From Catonia carolina (taxonomy: Eukaryota; Arthropoda; Insecta; Hemiptera; Achilidae), in NCBI GenBank assembly GCA_035578175.1, contig JAQMRL010000001.1, forward strand, positions 370,319,720 to 370,383,719: 64,000 bases of DNA, written 5' to 3'. Below, piece after piece: positions 45,197 to 56,839 of this stretch (within the stretch, counting starts at the first letter, position 1; the number at the start of each line of letters is the position of its first letter). The position numbers and the translations under genes were made by a program. The notes below the pieces were generated by a model. The model saw only the letters and a list, made by a program, of their open reading frames with translations. It ran no database searches and was not told the origin of the DNA.

Positions 45197-46149
45197 GGGT
45201 GATTCAAAAAGCGCGCCGGTTTTGATATATCAAATTAAGAGATTTATTTTATTGAAAAACTGAAAATAAATACATCAACAAGTTCATCTTACCTTCCGAT
45301 TTCATGTATGAAAAATGATGTCATGCATGTGTCCTCCTCTACTGCGCTGGCACGCATCAACTCTGTCCATGAAATTGGATATTACTGCACGACAAGTTTT
45401 GACTTCCATTTGCCCGATAACCCGTCGAATTTCCTCCTTCAAGTCATTGATGTTTCGGGGTTTATTGGCATACACCAATGACTTCAGATGACCCCAAAGA
45501 TGAAAGTCACAAGGCGTCAATTTTGTTTGCGAAGGTGTCATCATCCTGCCGTTTTCTCAATACCCAGTCAACAAACTGTCGTCTCTTCTGGTGGTCTGCC
45601 ACTTTCAAATGTTGCGTCAACTGAATTTTATACGGGTGATATTGGAGATCGTACCGAAGAATTCTCCGTACAGAAGAACATCGTAAACCCAATTGTTGAG
45701 AACGGCGACGTATTGATTTTGCTGGGCTAACAGCCACACTGTCACGAACCAACGCAACGTTCTGCTCAGTTTGGCCAGAACGACGATGTCCAGAACTTTT
45801 AAGGTCGACTGTTGAACCCGTCTCAAAAAACTTTTTCATGAGCCTGCGAACTGATGATTCATTCGGTGCTTCATTGCGTCCTAGAGTACCGCGAAGTCGC
45901 CTGACAGTAGCCGCATAACTCTCTCCACTCTGGTAAAATGTTTTGACGATTAACACTCGGTTGTGCAATAGTAAACTTCTCCATGGTTAGACACAGACTG
46001 CGAGAGTACTACACTGCGAACAAGAGAAACTACAACTGAATCGTCAATCGGAATGTTCTCCGAAATAGAAATGAGGTCTAACAATGTTGCCAACCGATAA
46101 ACAAAAATTTACCAGCCGTTTAAAAACCGGCGCTCTTTTTGAATCACCC
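45197..46149 (-). mobile_element. Deleted Tc1/mariner-superfamily transposon
   Basis: About 953 bp with terminal inverted repeats of roughly 28 bp: GGGTGATTCAAAAAGCGCGC on the left and, reverse-complemented, GGGTGATTCAAAAAGAGCGC on the right. The exact TSD is ambiguous. TA flanks the left end and lies 2 bp beyond the right end, while ACTAT also appears on both sides. It contains a minus-strand transposase remnant. Confidence 0.8.
45302..45984 (-). pseudogene. Transposase remnant (N-terminal HTH plus C-terminal tail)
   Basis: An ATG at 45984 starts MEKFTIAQ, then a frameshift leads into RVLIVKTFYQSGESYAATVR and the rest of a paired helix-turn-helix DNA-binding region (SVRRLMKKFFETGSTVDLKS, SIRRRSQQLGL). 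The frame runs to DWVLRKRQDDDTF and then joins, out of frame, LTPCDFHLWGHLKSLVYANK and a tail ending in GGHMHDIIFHT. Full-length relatives carry the DDE/D catalytic core between DWVL..F and the SPDLTPCDF.LWG block. Here that core, about 100-150 residues, has been deleted. It cannot encode an active transposase, but the ends might still be mobilised in trans. Confidence 0.8.
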
Positions 46150-47220
46150 GTTACTATTCAAAAAATTTATGTAAGCAAAAACAAAGTTTACGCCTCCCCA
46201 AACTTGTTGCATCGATCTCGTCAGACAGTATTCAAACCGACTTCCTTCTAGACGATGCTCTGAAATTCCATCTACATTCTAAAGAGCCCCTCTAAATTTA
46301 GAGTCCCTCTAAATTCAATATTTGGGATGAACGTATGATTAACTGATTCCCACTATCTCGATTTGACGCACTATGCTGTACAATTTGAGCTTTTTGGAGT
46401 ACTTGTATTTCGATTGTCTGAAAAAAATGTACCACAAATTAAATGCCTCTTGCAGAGTATTTTTATATACATTTATGTAGCAGTTTATAAATTGTCATCC
46501 GCATATTGCATGGACTATTATAGTTTCGTTTCTAGAAACTTCATGCTCTGATCGGGGCACCGGGATGTATTCAAGCTTATTTAAAAGAACAGTAATACTT
46601 TAAAACTTTCTGTACTGCTCACTAGTTGAATTCATTAAACATAATTTTTAAGACAACATAATGTTTAATAGCAGAGTTGTTATAAAATCAAATAATTTAC
46701 AGATGTTTCCTTTTTTTAAGGATGTATGAGTATTATAGCATTTATCGTCTTTTCCAAAAACATAAAAATTAAAAGAGTGGACACATAACAGAAAAGACTC
46801 GAACTTTTTAAGTAAAATGATAATCCTTAACAACTCTGATGATTTTTAAGGGTTTTGTAATGTAAATAGTCTTACGTTACTTCTGTATAAAACAAAACTA
46901 GCCTACTGTTTAAAATGTATAAAAACTTCCACAATCTAATTCAAATTCAGTAGTTCATGGTTCAAAATATTATAAAAAACAAAACTTCTTATCTGTGTTC
47001 TTAATTTTGAAGGTTATTTATTTTACTAGTTAATATTTATCTCGTATATTAACTAATTAGTAGCTTGTTAATTTTTGTTCATTTAACGAAATCTTTTTCA
47101 CTAATTTTTCAGTCGTTATTTTACTTTTAGTTTATGAATCGTTAATTTACGTAAGCATTAGAATAATACTTTTATGATTTTGAGATCGATAGTTTTCTAA
47201 TTTAACTGTTTTCTTTTTAG
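46150..47220. other. Region upstream of the first recognised hexokinase exon
   Basis: AT-rich. I could not identify a promoter or an upstream exon. A GTAAGC donor-like site at 47151 lies 70 bp before the exon but no exon could be tied to it. Confidence 0.4.
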
Positions 47221-47353
47221 GAGAAAATCACAGACTGAGGAGGCCACAGACGAGAGGATGGCGTATCGAAATTGGTCTGTGGATGCAACAGTAATTGATG
47301 CCAACCTCTCAATACCTCAACTAGATGTTCAAAATGAACAAAAACAACAAACT
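47221..47353 (+). CDS. Hexokinase, first recognised exon (start codon at 47258)
   Basis: The exon begins after a TTTCTTTTTAG acceptor and ends at a GTAAGA donor (47354), phase 0. From the ATG at 47258 it gives 32 residues, MAYRNWSVDATVIDANLSIP and a Q-rich end. The frame is also open upstream of this ATG back to the acceptor (KSQTEEATDER), so either the upstream 37 bases are 5' UTR or the protein continues from an earlier exon. The N-terminus of hexokinases is poorly conserved, so the exon is assigned by its position, clean splice sites and frame compatibility with exon 2. ATG usage is an inference. Confidence 0.65.
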
Positions 47354-49779
47354 GTAAGACTATACTGTATATATATATTTATTTTAAACAAATAACAATT
47401 TTAAGTTGGTATTTAAATTTGTATATAAGAATTTCATTCCTCGTATTGAAAAATATACATGAAAAAATTTGAACCAAAGAAGAAATTTCTAAATAATTTT
47501 GAAAAAATATTTATAAAATTATTTTTAAAACCACTTAATTTATGTGACTTTTCAAAAAAAAATGAAAAATGTTAATTTTGTGCGTAATTTTGAAGGTTAT
47601 TCTGTTAAGCGTTAACTGTTATTTTTAGATTATTCTATCGTTAGAATATTGGAACTTCACGTCTAAGTTCAGGGTCGGCCAAAATATCATCGTTGCCAAA
47701 TACATTGTTAGGCATATATAAAACGCAATTTATATTTAAGTACTATAACAAATGCCTATCAATTTTCATTCTGCATTGACAATTTATTGATTATTAATTT
47801 AAATTGTTTGGTCTTCCCCACCCCACGATCAGAGTAATGTTTGTTTAGTAACTGTAAGTGTTTAAAGGGTTTAACTAGGAATTATTATTTTTTATTTATT
47901 TTACAAATAGAACATGTGTTTTTATCTAAATTTTAATTAATGGAAATTAAATAAATATCATGAGATTGAAATGATTTAGTGTAATAATAAAATTATAGTA
48001 AGTCTAGACATTCCGTCATTACAATATTTTTGATTACTTATTTATTTATTATTATTAGGACTTATTATTACTTATTTATTACACGTTTTACAATGTTTTC
48101 TCAACCTTTCTTTACTTTTCTTCTATTTTATGAAAAATTAGAATTAAAATAATTTCTTGGTACCAGTGATTCAAGAATTTTTGGGTTATTTTGTTATTCT
48201 TATTTAAACTTTTTGTACAAATTAATTAGCACATGCGCCCGCGCTGCTCATGGGTTTATTATTTGTCTCAAAGGGTGCATTAAAAAACTGATTTATTGAT
48301 TTTCCGGGTTTCACTCCACACTTTATTTTTCTACGATTCATTTTTAAAATATGTATGCCAATTTTGAGAATTTCGGTGGTTAGAAATATAAATGAAGATT
48401 ATATTTATGTTTCTTAGGGAGTAACCTTTTTAACCCATTTAGAACAAACGCTCAAAATTTAAACGTTTTTTTCGTCTTAGTATCACTTAGATAATACATC
48501 TTTGAAGATTGACGTAATTAACGAATTTTAGAACTGTAGATTTTCGAGAAAGTAAAAAACTAATAGGCTTATGTATTGCTTTAGAGCACCCTTTGTACCC
48601 CTTCGGCGCAAGTTTTCTAAATATAAAACGCTTTAATTTTTTTATTCAACCCCTTAGGAACAAATGTGCCAAATTTCTTTTCCCTAAGTGATCCGAAGGT
48701 TAGAAAATCAGTTATTCGTTAGTGAAGACTATCGTATTTATATGTATTCTACGAAAAAACGATGAATTATATTTTCTTTTTTTATTACATTACCTTGGAT
48801 TTTTTAAATGTTTAAAAATTAAAATGTAATCTTTTTAACGTTTTTATTAACTTTTATCACGGAGTAAAGATTTATTTTAATGGAATATACCCCCAAAATT
48901 ATCAACGCCTTCACGATTGCAGTGAATTGAATTCATTGGTTGTTCGTAAAAAGGTGCGGTCTCTTATTCAACCACGCCTACTTTTGATTGTGAACCGGTT
49001 TACACTAGTTAGTGTTTGGTTTCCAAAAATAATAATGATAATTAATTAAAATATCATGAAATGAATAATCTGTGTTATATATTAATGGTCTACATTATCT
49101 TTAAAAAACATGATTTAATTAATTTTTTAAACAATATTTTTAATTAATGTGCAGTATTTATTTTACAGTTAAAATAGTACTATTATATTAGTAGTAAAGG
49201 TAGTTATTAACAAATATTTTTTACCATATAAAAACTCATACTGAAATTTTTTATCTTAAAGTAATCAAATGCAACCATTATACCCCAACGAACTAAAGAC
49301 TGCAGATGAGATCTAACCACTAACAGCCAAGATCGGGTGTGAGGTTGCCCCTTCGTTAAGTCACACTCTGTTCCACCGAACTCCAGCTGACGTTTTGTTA
49401 ATCTGTCATCCACAACGGGACCACAACGTGACAACGCATGATAAGATTAACGAAAGATAATTGGCTCTGGGCTGTGATCTAGGTCATTATGCTCCGCCTT
49501 CCTATGCAGTCTCTAGTTCGTTAAGCTATAGATTCCAAATAAAACTGTTAATGACTTTATTAATTAGCAAATTCTTTGAACATTGAGAAGCATTAAATAA
49601 TTAAGTAGTAAAATAAATTATTACCGAGAATCTTAACAAAAACTTAAAAAAATTACAATACCTTCAGTATTTACAACTCAAAAATAATACAACTGTAATA
49701 AATGTCAAACTAATAAAAATATTAAAACATTGTTACATATTAACATCTGGTTAATTACTTCATTGTGTTATGATTGCAG
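47354..49779. other. Hexokinase intron 1
   Basis: 2.4 kb, AT-rich. 49250-49510 is richer in GC (GATCGGGTGTGAGGTTGCCC) and may be a decayed element, but I could not identify it. No other gene is seen. Confidence 0.5.
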
Positions 49780-49933
49780 GTATTAGATCTTTTAAAAGGA
49801 CTTAGATTTACTGGTGACACGGTATTAAGAGTAGGATCTGTTTTTATAGATGAACTTGAAAAGGGTATTAAGGATCAGCCGTCCTCATTGCTTATGGAAA
49901 ACACATATATTCCAGAATTACCTGATGGCTCTG
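49780..49933 (+). CDS. Hexokinase exon 2 (N-terminal helix region)
   Basis: It follows a TGATTGCAG acceptor and ends before GTAAAT, leaving one base of a split Glu codon. It encodes residues 33-83: VLDLLKGLRFTGDTVLRVGS, then FIDELEKGI, and ending PELPDGS. This is the long N-terminal helix and the P.LPDG(T/S)E segment that precedes the ATP-binding phosphate-1 motif in hexokinases. The coding frame continues as an open frame into the intron, which is incidental. Confidence 0.9.
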
Positions 49934-50244
49934 GTAAATTGACAGATTTTTCTCATTAATTATTAGAAGTTTATCATGTAAATATAATTAGATTATGCTC
50001 TGAAAGTTTTTAAACATTTTTAATGAAAAATATTGCCAAATTATTATTTTAATAAGGTTCCATGAGTCAAACTTCCTCCATGTCAGTAACATCTCACTTC
50101 ACTGAGATTTTCATATCGAAACAGTTAATACAACTGCAAAAATATTATATACTAGCTACTACTCAAAAATACTATGACATGCAATTTCCCTAATATTTAT
50201 ACTTCACACTTGAAGATTTCTGGAAAAACTTGATAAGTCACATT

Positions 50245-50290
50245 TTCATTTTTTCAGGAAAGCGTAAAAACGCTTTCCTGAAAAAATGAA
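50245..50290. repeat. Perfect 20-bp hairpin, 6-nt loop
   Basis: The left arm 50245-50264 (TTCATTTTTTCAGGAAAGCG) and right arm 50271-50290 are exact reverse complements, separated by TAAAAA. The right arm shares its last three bases with the left arm of the next hairpin. Confidence 0.9.
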
Positions 50291-50363
50291 GCCATACTAA
50301 TGACTTACAAACTTTTGAAGTTTAAAAAAACTTCAAAAGTTTGTAAGTCATTAGTATGGCTTC
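50288..50363. repeat. Perfect 36-bp hairpin, 4-nt loop
   Basis: Arms 50288-50323 and 50328-50363 are exact reverse complements with an AAAA loop. The left arm starts GAAGCCATACTAATGACTTA. No mismatches in 36 bp implies very recent formation or active maintenance. Confidence 0.9.
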
Positions 50364-51739
50364 GTTCTAAATTTTTGGTGAATAATACAACACGTGTGTG
50401 TTAATTATGCATTTTACGGTTTATTTTTTTAATTTTTTTTATTATGTCCTATGGTAATTTTTCTTGTAACTGTCCACATAAATTTGTCTTGTTATTCCCC
50501 ATGATATTTACTGAAAGACTCCTAGAAAAGAACGGGGTAAGTCCATTTTTTCTGAAAATGAGGTTTTAGCGCATTTTGGTAGTCAGGTAAAATTACTATC
50601 AGCTATTTAAACTTACTTGCAAATAACATGTTAAGTCTCTCAGATACTAAGGATTTTAATTTTAGTGTACAATGAAAGATTGTTCCTAAAGTGAATTTTA
50701 TATACGTCCTAAAAAACTCACAAATTGTGACTTACCCCATTCTTTCCGTGGAGTCTTCCTGTATCTTTTGTTGACAGAGTAAATCAAGTGCAAGCAGGTT
50801 AGCTAACATGGCACAGGAAATACCCAACTCTTGAAGGACTTCTCAAGTTATTTTCCTGTACGTGGTTTTTTTCTATTGCTCACATTTTTTAACCTATCAA
50901 ATTGTTCCCCTGACTGATTTACTTAAGAAAAATTACAAATTTCAAGCTAAAAATAAGCTGGATAATCTCAAAATGGAAAAAGTGAACTTATCAAGTTAAT
51001 TTTCTGTATTCTTCATTTGATGCAATCCACTTAGAAGACCAAAGAGATGTTGAACTAGTTGTCACAAAAGCATTATCAGAGTGAAGCACTGGGTGACTTC
51101 ACACACAACTCAAGCTTAACTCTAATTGACACACATATGGCTGGTTGTCCTTTGGCACTTTATTTAAACAGAAATAAATTCAAAAAATTAATTATATTTC
51201 TAACCACATTTTGGTGTACTCTTGTTCTTTATATTTAGGTTTGTTTTTAAAAAATTACTTTTTTCTAATAACACTTTTCCCTCAGAAACACATTTTCTCA
51301 TTTTCGTGCAAGGGAATATTTTATTTGAAACAATAATACAATCTGACCACTGCTTTAGGATGTGAATTTTCTTAAATTATCAAGGATGTTCCCAGTAGTG
51401 GTTCTTAATGGCTCACTCTGTAAAATTACTAGCCCATCTGGTTTAACATAATTTTTAATAAAAACAATTTACCTGAGTGGACCAGCTCAGAGGAAATTTT
51501 GAGACCAAATATTTTGGTAAAACAGGTTTTTAAAATCTTTACAGATCAACAGTTCCACAGTCAGGTAACTGGACTTGAATGAAAGCTCTTGAAATGAAAT
51601 ACATCTCTTGGTTCACTTCAACAGTTATTAACAAACATGTTATATGATTCTAAATTCTAAAATTGAAACTACTTTTGGCAGTATTTTAGAGTCGGTGTTC
51701 TTAAAAATTATATTGTTTAATTTAAAACTTCTTTTTCAG

Positions 51740-51958
51740 AGGAAGGTTTATTTCTTGCACTGGATCTCGGCGGAACAAATTTCAGGGTACTACTACTTGA
51801 ATTTCATCAAGGTCAGCTAACAATGGAAAAAGTTAAACATTATCATATCACAGATGAATTAAGAATAGGATGTGGTTTAGAATTATTTGATTTCCTCGCA
51901 TCATGTGTTGGAGATTTTGTAAGAGAATTCAATATTGCTGACCAAACAATACCAATGG
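51740..51958 (+). CDS. Hexokinase exon 3 (phosphate-1 motif)
   Basis: It follows a TTCTTTTTCAG acceptor and ends before GTATGT, leaving one base of a split Gly codon. It encodes residues 84-156 including GLFLALDLGGTNFRVLLLEF. LDLGGTNFR at 91-99 is the phosphate-1 ATP-binding loop of the hexokinase/actin fold. The downstream LFDFLASCVGDFVREF segment is the conserved helix of the small domain. Confidence 0.95.
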
Positions 51959-52256
51959 GTATGTATTTAACCATTAATTATATTTTTTAAATAGCTAAAC
52001 TAATGCATTTATGGTTTTAAAGGAAAAAGTTTTATGTTAATCATTCTTTTAAAAATTTTGCGAAATAATTTGGTATGTTGTACTACCTAATTAACTGAAG
52101 ATTAATCCTCCAAAGTATGTGTACAGGATTTATTTTTAATTTTCAAGGATTGTAAAAAAATTATATTCATTAGGTAAGTCGTAATTCACTTGACGCTACC
52201 AGTTCTTTCATCTCTCATTTGACTTAAGTAGTCATGTGTGACAATAATAGTTTTGT
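51959..52256. other. Hexokinase intron 3, segment before the LINE
   Basis: AT-rich with nothing recognised. The intron continues to 55023. Confidence 0.5.
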
Positions 52257-52264
52257 AGGTTATG

Positions 52265-54389
52265 TTGTAAGATTCGATGTTGAAGATTCGAAAGCAATCA
52301 AATATACCACGGTTCGATGTCTCAAGGATAAAAGAAGAACCTATACGCCAGAGTTTGAAAAAATAAATAAATGGTAACTTAAAGGAAAGAACACAATATG
52401 TGATAAAGGCGACAGATGTTGATGACAAATGGAGCATTATACAGAAGACCTTGGTAGAGGCAGGCAAGAAGATATTGCAGACACAAATAAGAAAAAAACA
52501 GAGATGGATGACTTCAGAAATCCTAGAGCTAATGGGGGAAAGAAGGAAGTATAAAGGCAGGAATAAGGCAGAATACAAGGAAACACAGAGATTGATACGA
52601 GAGAAAATAAAAGAGGCAAAATCCACTTGGCTTACAAATCAGTGCAGTGAAATAGAGGAATATGCTAAAAAGTATGATAGCTTCATCATGCATAAGAAAA
52701 TAAAGGAAATGACAAATACACAGAGAAAAAGGAAAGATGGTCTTCTTAAAGACAATAATGGAAAAATTATTATAGAAGTCAAAGAGAAATTGAATAAGCG
52801 GAAGACATACATAGCAGACCTGTTTGAGGATAATCGTCAAGAACCGGAAGAAATTGACAGTGAAACGGGACCGGAGATCATGATGGAGGAAATCAAACAG
52901 GCAATACGAAATGCAAAAAACGGAAAAGCTGGAGGTCCAGACGAAATACCTGCGGAATTATTGAAATGCCTGGATGATGAAACCCTGCATATACTGCTAT
53001 ATCTGTTTAATGAAGTCTATAAAACCGGACAAATACCACAGGAATGGTTGGTGTCTACCTTTGTAGCAATACCAAAGACAATATATGCCAAAGATTGTTC
53101 AGACTATAGGACAATATCACTAATAAGCCATACCTTTAAAATATTTCTGAAGGTAATTCATGGAAGATTATATAGAAAACTAGAAGATGATATGGACGAT
53201 ACCCAATTTGGGTTCCGCAAAGGACTGGGAACAAGAGAGGCATTGTTTGCTTTTAATGTCCTTTCTCAAAGATGCTTAGATATGAACATCGATATATATG
53301 CCTGTTTCATTGATTTTGAAAAAGCATTTGACAGGGTCCGACATGAAAAACTAATAGAATTATTGAAAAACAAAAATATAGACAGACGAGATTTGCGAAT
53401 CATCATCAATCTGTATTGGAATCAAAAGGCCAATATAAAGGTCGAAGAACAAAAGTCCGAGAATATTGATGTAAAGAGAGGGGTAAGACAGGGTTGTGTT
53501 CTGTCGCCACTACTGTTCAACATGTATAGTGAAGCCATATTTCAAGACGCCATAACAGAACTGAGTGATGGAATCTCTGTGGGTGGAAGGATAGTAAATA
53601 ACATAAGATTCGCTGATGACACCGTTGTGATGGCAGACACCCTGGAATCGCTGCAAGAATTGGTGAATAGAATTAACGATCATTGCATTGGATATGGACT
53701 TAGAATAAATGAGAAAAAAACAAAATTTATGATTGTCTCGAGAGCAGAACATGGAAATGAAACATTAACAATAGAGCAAACCCAAATAGAAAAAGTAGAG
53801 GCATACAAATATCTGGGAACCTGGGTTGATGACAAGAATGACCAAAGCAAAGAAATTAAAGTAAGAATTGAAACTGCAAGGCAAGCATTCATAAAATTGA
53901 AGACAATGCTAACAAAGACCTTCACATGCCTCTCAGATTGAGGGCTCTAAGATGTTACGTATTTTCTATCGTACTATATGGAATGGAAGTTTGGACATTG
54001 AAGAAACAACACATAAAGAAGATAGAATAGCGTAATAGAATAGATAGATAGCGTTCGAAATGTAGTGTTACAGGAGAATGTTGAAAATTCAGTGGGTCCA
54101 AAAGGTTACCAATGTTGAGGTGCTACGACGTTTAAATAAGGAGTTAGAAGTTATGAAGAGTATAAAAACAAGAAAACTAGAATATTTGGGTCACATAACC
54201 AGAGGAGAAAAATATGAGTTGCTGAGAATTATTATGCAGGGAAGGATCCGAGGAAGAAGAGGCGTAGGAAGAAGATGTATCTCCTGGCTGAGGAATCTTA
54301 GAGAATGGTTCAACTGTAGTTCATTGCAACTATTCAGAGCAGCAGCCAGCAAAGTGACCATAGCCATTATGATATCCAACCTCCGATAG
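52265..54389 (+). pseudogene. LINE reverse transcriptase ORF2 fragment with frameshifts
   Basis: The sequence starts at FDVEDSKAIKYTTVRCLKDK, shifts one base near 52374, then is open from 52400 to 53941. The RT palm shows GFRKGLGTREALFA, CFIDFEKAFDRVRHEK (first catalytic Asp), RGVRQGCVLSPLLFN and RFADDTVVMADT (FADD box in place of the more usual YADD). It stops at 53941. The C-terminus resumes in other frames with LYGMEVWTLKKQ, LKIQWVQKVTNVEVLRRLNK, TRKLEYLGHITRGEKYELLR and RGRRGVGRRCISWLRNLREW. It has several disruptions, so it is older than the 33.4-kb copy and is a different family. Confidence 0.85.
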
Positions 54390-54412
54390 GAGATGGAACT
54401 TTAAGAAGAAGA
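52265..54412 (+). mobile_element. 5'-truncated non-LTR retrotransposon in hexokinase intron 3
   Basis: A 2148-bp insertion in the same orientation as the host gene. It is flanked by an 8-bp direct repeat AGGTTATG at 52257-52264 and 54413-54420 and ends in a TTAAGAAGAAGAAG tail. It carries the end of the endonuclease-RT linker and the RT through to the C-terminus. The sense orientation means it could expose splice or polyadenylation signals to the host transcript. Confidence 0.85.
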
Positions 54413-54454
54413 AGGTTATGATGACCATGATTTTTTTTAGATTATTTAATGTTG

Positions 54455-54600
54455 CATTAACAGTTTTGTCATTAGCCACTACTGTGGGTTTCGGTACTGT
54501 TACGGTGGGTTTTAACGTGTGCAAATTTCAAGTCCGTGACTGGGAATTGAACACCGGACCATCTGTTTTGCAGACTAGCCTACATAAGTTGACCATGAGT
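54455..54600 (-). repeat. R3 SINE fragment (tRNA-like)
   Basis: The minus strand has CTGCAAAACAGATGGTCCGG followed by a B-box-like TGTTCAATTCCCAG. The body reads to CAGTAGTGGCTAATGAC, the R3 signature shared with 21.4 and 42.6 kb. The A-box half is not evident. The overlapping + open frame is not a gene. Confidence 0.55.
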
Positions 54601-55023
54601 TGTGATGGTAAGTTTTACAGTGTGTTAAACATAATCTGTTTTACAGGTTATTTAATTTACAATGGACTGGAGGTTGTCAGTTTTATCATCAAATGCAGTT
54701 TTGTCAAGCCATTTATTGCCCACTCAGTTTTGTCCAGTACTTAAGCAAAAATAGCAGACTGGATTAGTCTGCGAACAAAGTCTTCCATGTTTGTTACACT
54801 GCTGTAACAACCAGAAGCATTCTGATCACTAAACATGTGAGATCATCAAGATTTGGCTGTATTAATTACATAAACTTACATTAAGTAATCGTAAGTCAAG
54901 TAAAGAAAAAAGAAAGGATACCTACATGAGTAATTTGTGTTTTTAGGACAAAATAGCTATAATTTAAATTTCTTAAAATCACTGCTTATTTGTGGTATTT
55001 AATACAGTAATTTTTCATTGCAG
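54601..55023. other. Hexokinase intron 3, 3' segment
   Basis: AT-rich with nothing recognised. It ends in a TTTTTCATTGCAG acceptor. Confidence 0.5.
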
Positions 55024-55206
55024 GTTTTACTTTTTCATTCCCTATGCATCAAAGGTCGTTAGATATAGGTCTTTTAGTAACATGGACTAAGTCATTTACA
55101 TGCTCAAGAGTTCAGGGAGAAGATGTAGTAAAAATGCTTAAGGATGCCTTGAATAAGAGAGGAGACAACCACGTTGATGTTGTTGCCGTTTTAAATGATA
55201 CAACAG
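55024..55206 (+). CDS. Hexokinase exon 4 (sugar-binding site and catalytic Asp)
   Basis: It encodes residues 157-217 and ends before GTACGC. GFTFSFPMHQRSLDIGLLVT with WTK (177-179) is the hexokinase signature, whose SFP Ser and TK pair bind the sugar. VVAVLNDTTG (209-218) carries the NDT motif, with Asp215 as the expected general base and Asn214 as a ligand. The conserved signature normally reads WTKGF and here is WTKSF, a small change. The exon contains no stop or frameshift. Confidence 0.97.
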
Positions 55207-56831
55207 GTACGCAATCTTAACAGATATATGAAGAGAGGTACATCAAGAATTATAGAACCTAAAAAATTATATAAAATGAAACACCAGATTTTAAAATTAA
55301 TAGAAGGCTATACAAAGAGAAATTAATCACCCAAAAACAATTAATATGGTTTGATGGAAATAATATAATGTATAAATACCAGCAACTACAGTTTGTTCAA
55401 TCTGAATTGGGGCGCATAGCTATAGAGTTGTGATCATACCTCTCTTTGTCCCTCTCTTACATGTTCAAGATAACCCAAAATAGTGTGACAGAAAATGAGT
55501 GAATTGTTTATCTATTTTTCTAGATTAGAAGGATAAAATGTTTAAATAGTTGTGTCTAAGCAAACACCCTGTACTTGTATGGCTATTCGAGTTGATGCGC
55601 CAATTCAGTTTGGACACACTATATACTCTTCATTATTTTTTACACAAACCTATGAACTTTATAAATTTTTGTTTTATTCATACATTAAAATTTTACAAGT
55701 AATTTAATCTGTTAAATAGTGTTTTGTAATTAAAATTTTGTTTATTTAAAATCATGACAAATTATATTTTTGTAACAATTTATTCTCATGATCTTAGTCA
55801 AACAATAAAATAATTAATATTTTATAACATATTAAAAAGCTTAATTTATGGTTAAATAAATTAATAATAGGCCTAATAATAAGCTTTAATATTTTTTAAC
55901 TTATGAAAGGACATTTTAAATAAAAGTAAAGAAAAGTTTTTTTTATATTTGCTAAAAATGGTTAAAAACTAATATTTGCCATAACTTTAAATAAACTAAC
56001 TCAAAATAAATGTTACAATATTCGAGTAATTATTTTTCTGGTTGAAAAAGCTACAAAATTATAATTTCTACTTATGTGTTTAATACCTAAATATTATTAT
56101 TCATTTTTGGTCCGTTACAAATATTGAAATTTCATTTTTATGTTAAGTATTTTTGACTTTGAGCATCTAAAAATGAACAACACAGTAACTTTTAAGACAA
56201 CTTTAATTTTTTTTATAAAAAAAGAGGGCAAACACATCTTTAAATACTATAAGATTATGTAACAAGTCAAAAATTCTTGACATGATGTTTGTAGATTTTC
56301 ACATAACTGTCCAAGTGTTTCCTTTTAAGTGATTTTCTTTTTAAATGATACTTCAAAGGTATAACAAACTGTCAACCTGCCTTGGGCGCTGGGTATGAGG
56401 GAACACAAGGGTAGTATTTTTGTATCTTTTTTCTTGTCCCTGTTCATTGTTAAAACACCCATTAATCAACCTTTTCCTAGTGCAGATTTATCTGAAAGTT
56501 TGCATGGGGTGGGGTAGCTAAATACCTGGCAGCACTCGATTTATATACATTTTAAAAGGAGTATAATAAACCAGGTTATTGAGGAAAATTAAAATTTTTC
56601 TTTTGCTTTACTTTACCAGTGAACCTGTTTTTTATTCTCATCAATGCCATAATAAAATTTAGTGAAGGCTTTAATATATTGCTGATAAATTATCTGATTG
56701 CTTGATTTGATTTGATTTGATTACCTGATTTGCTGATGGCACACCACATCCTGTATATTAATTTTGTAGTGGTAGCAGTCAGAAAGACAACAGCATTACC
56801 CTTTCTTTTATCAAATATACCATGTATCTAA
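55207..56831. other. Hexokinase intron 4, 5' segment
   Basis: AT-rich. A short TTGATTTGATTTGATTACC repeat lies near 56703-56723. Nothing else is recognised. Confidence 0.5.
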
Positions 56832-56839
56832 TTATCATA

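Larger units (their letters stand above)
49934..51739. other. Hexokinase intron 2
   Basis: 1.8 kb, AT-rich. It contains two abutting perfect hairpins at 50245-50363 (separate entries). The rest shows no recognisable repeat. Confidence 0.6.

Noticed and set aside
52186..52840. Minus-strand frames opposite the LINE RT
   Set aside because: They are shadows of the + strand reverse transcriptase frame.
54418..54744. 108-codon frame with hydrophobic start
   Set aside because: It runs across a LINE border and an R3 SINE fragment within hexokinase intron 3. It has no domain and no conservation that I can see.
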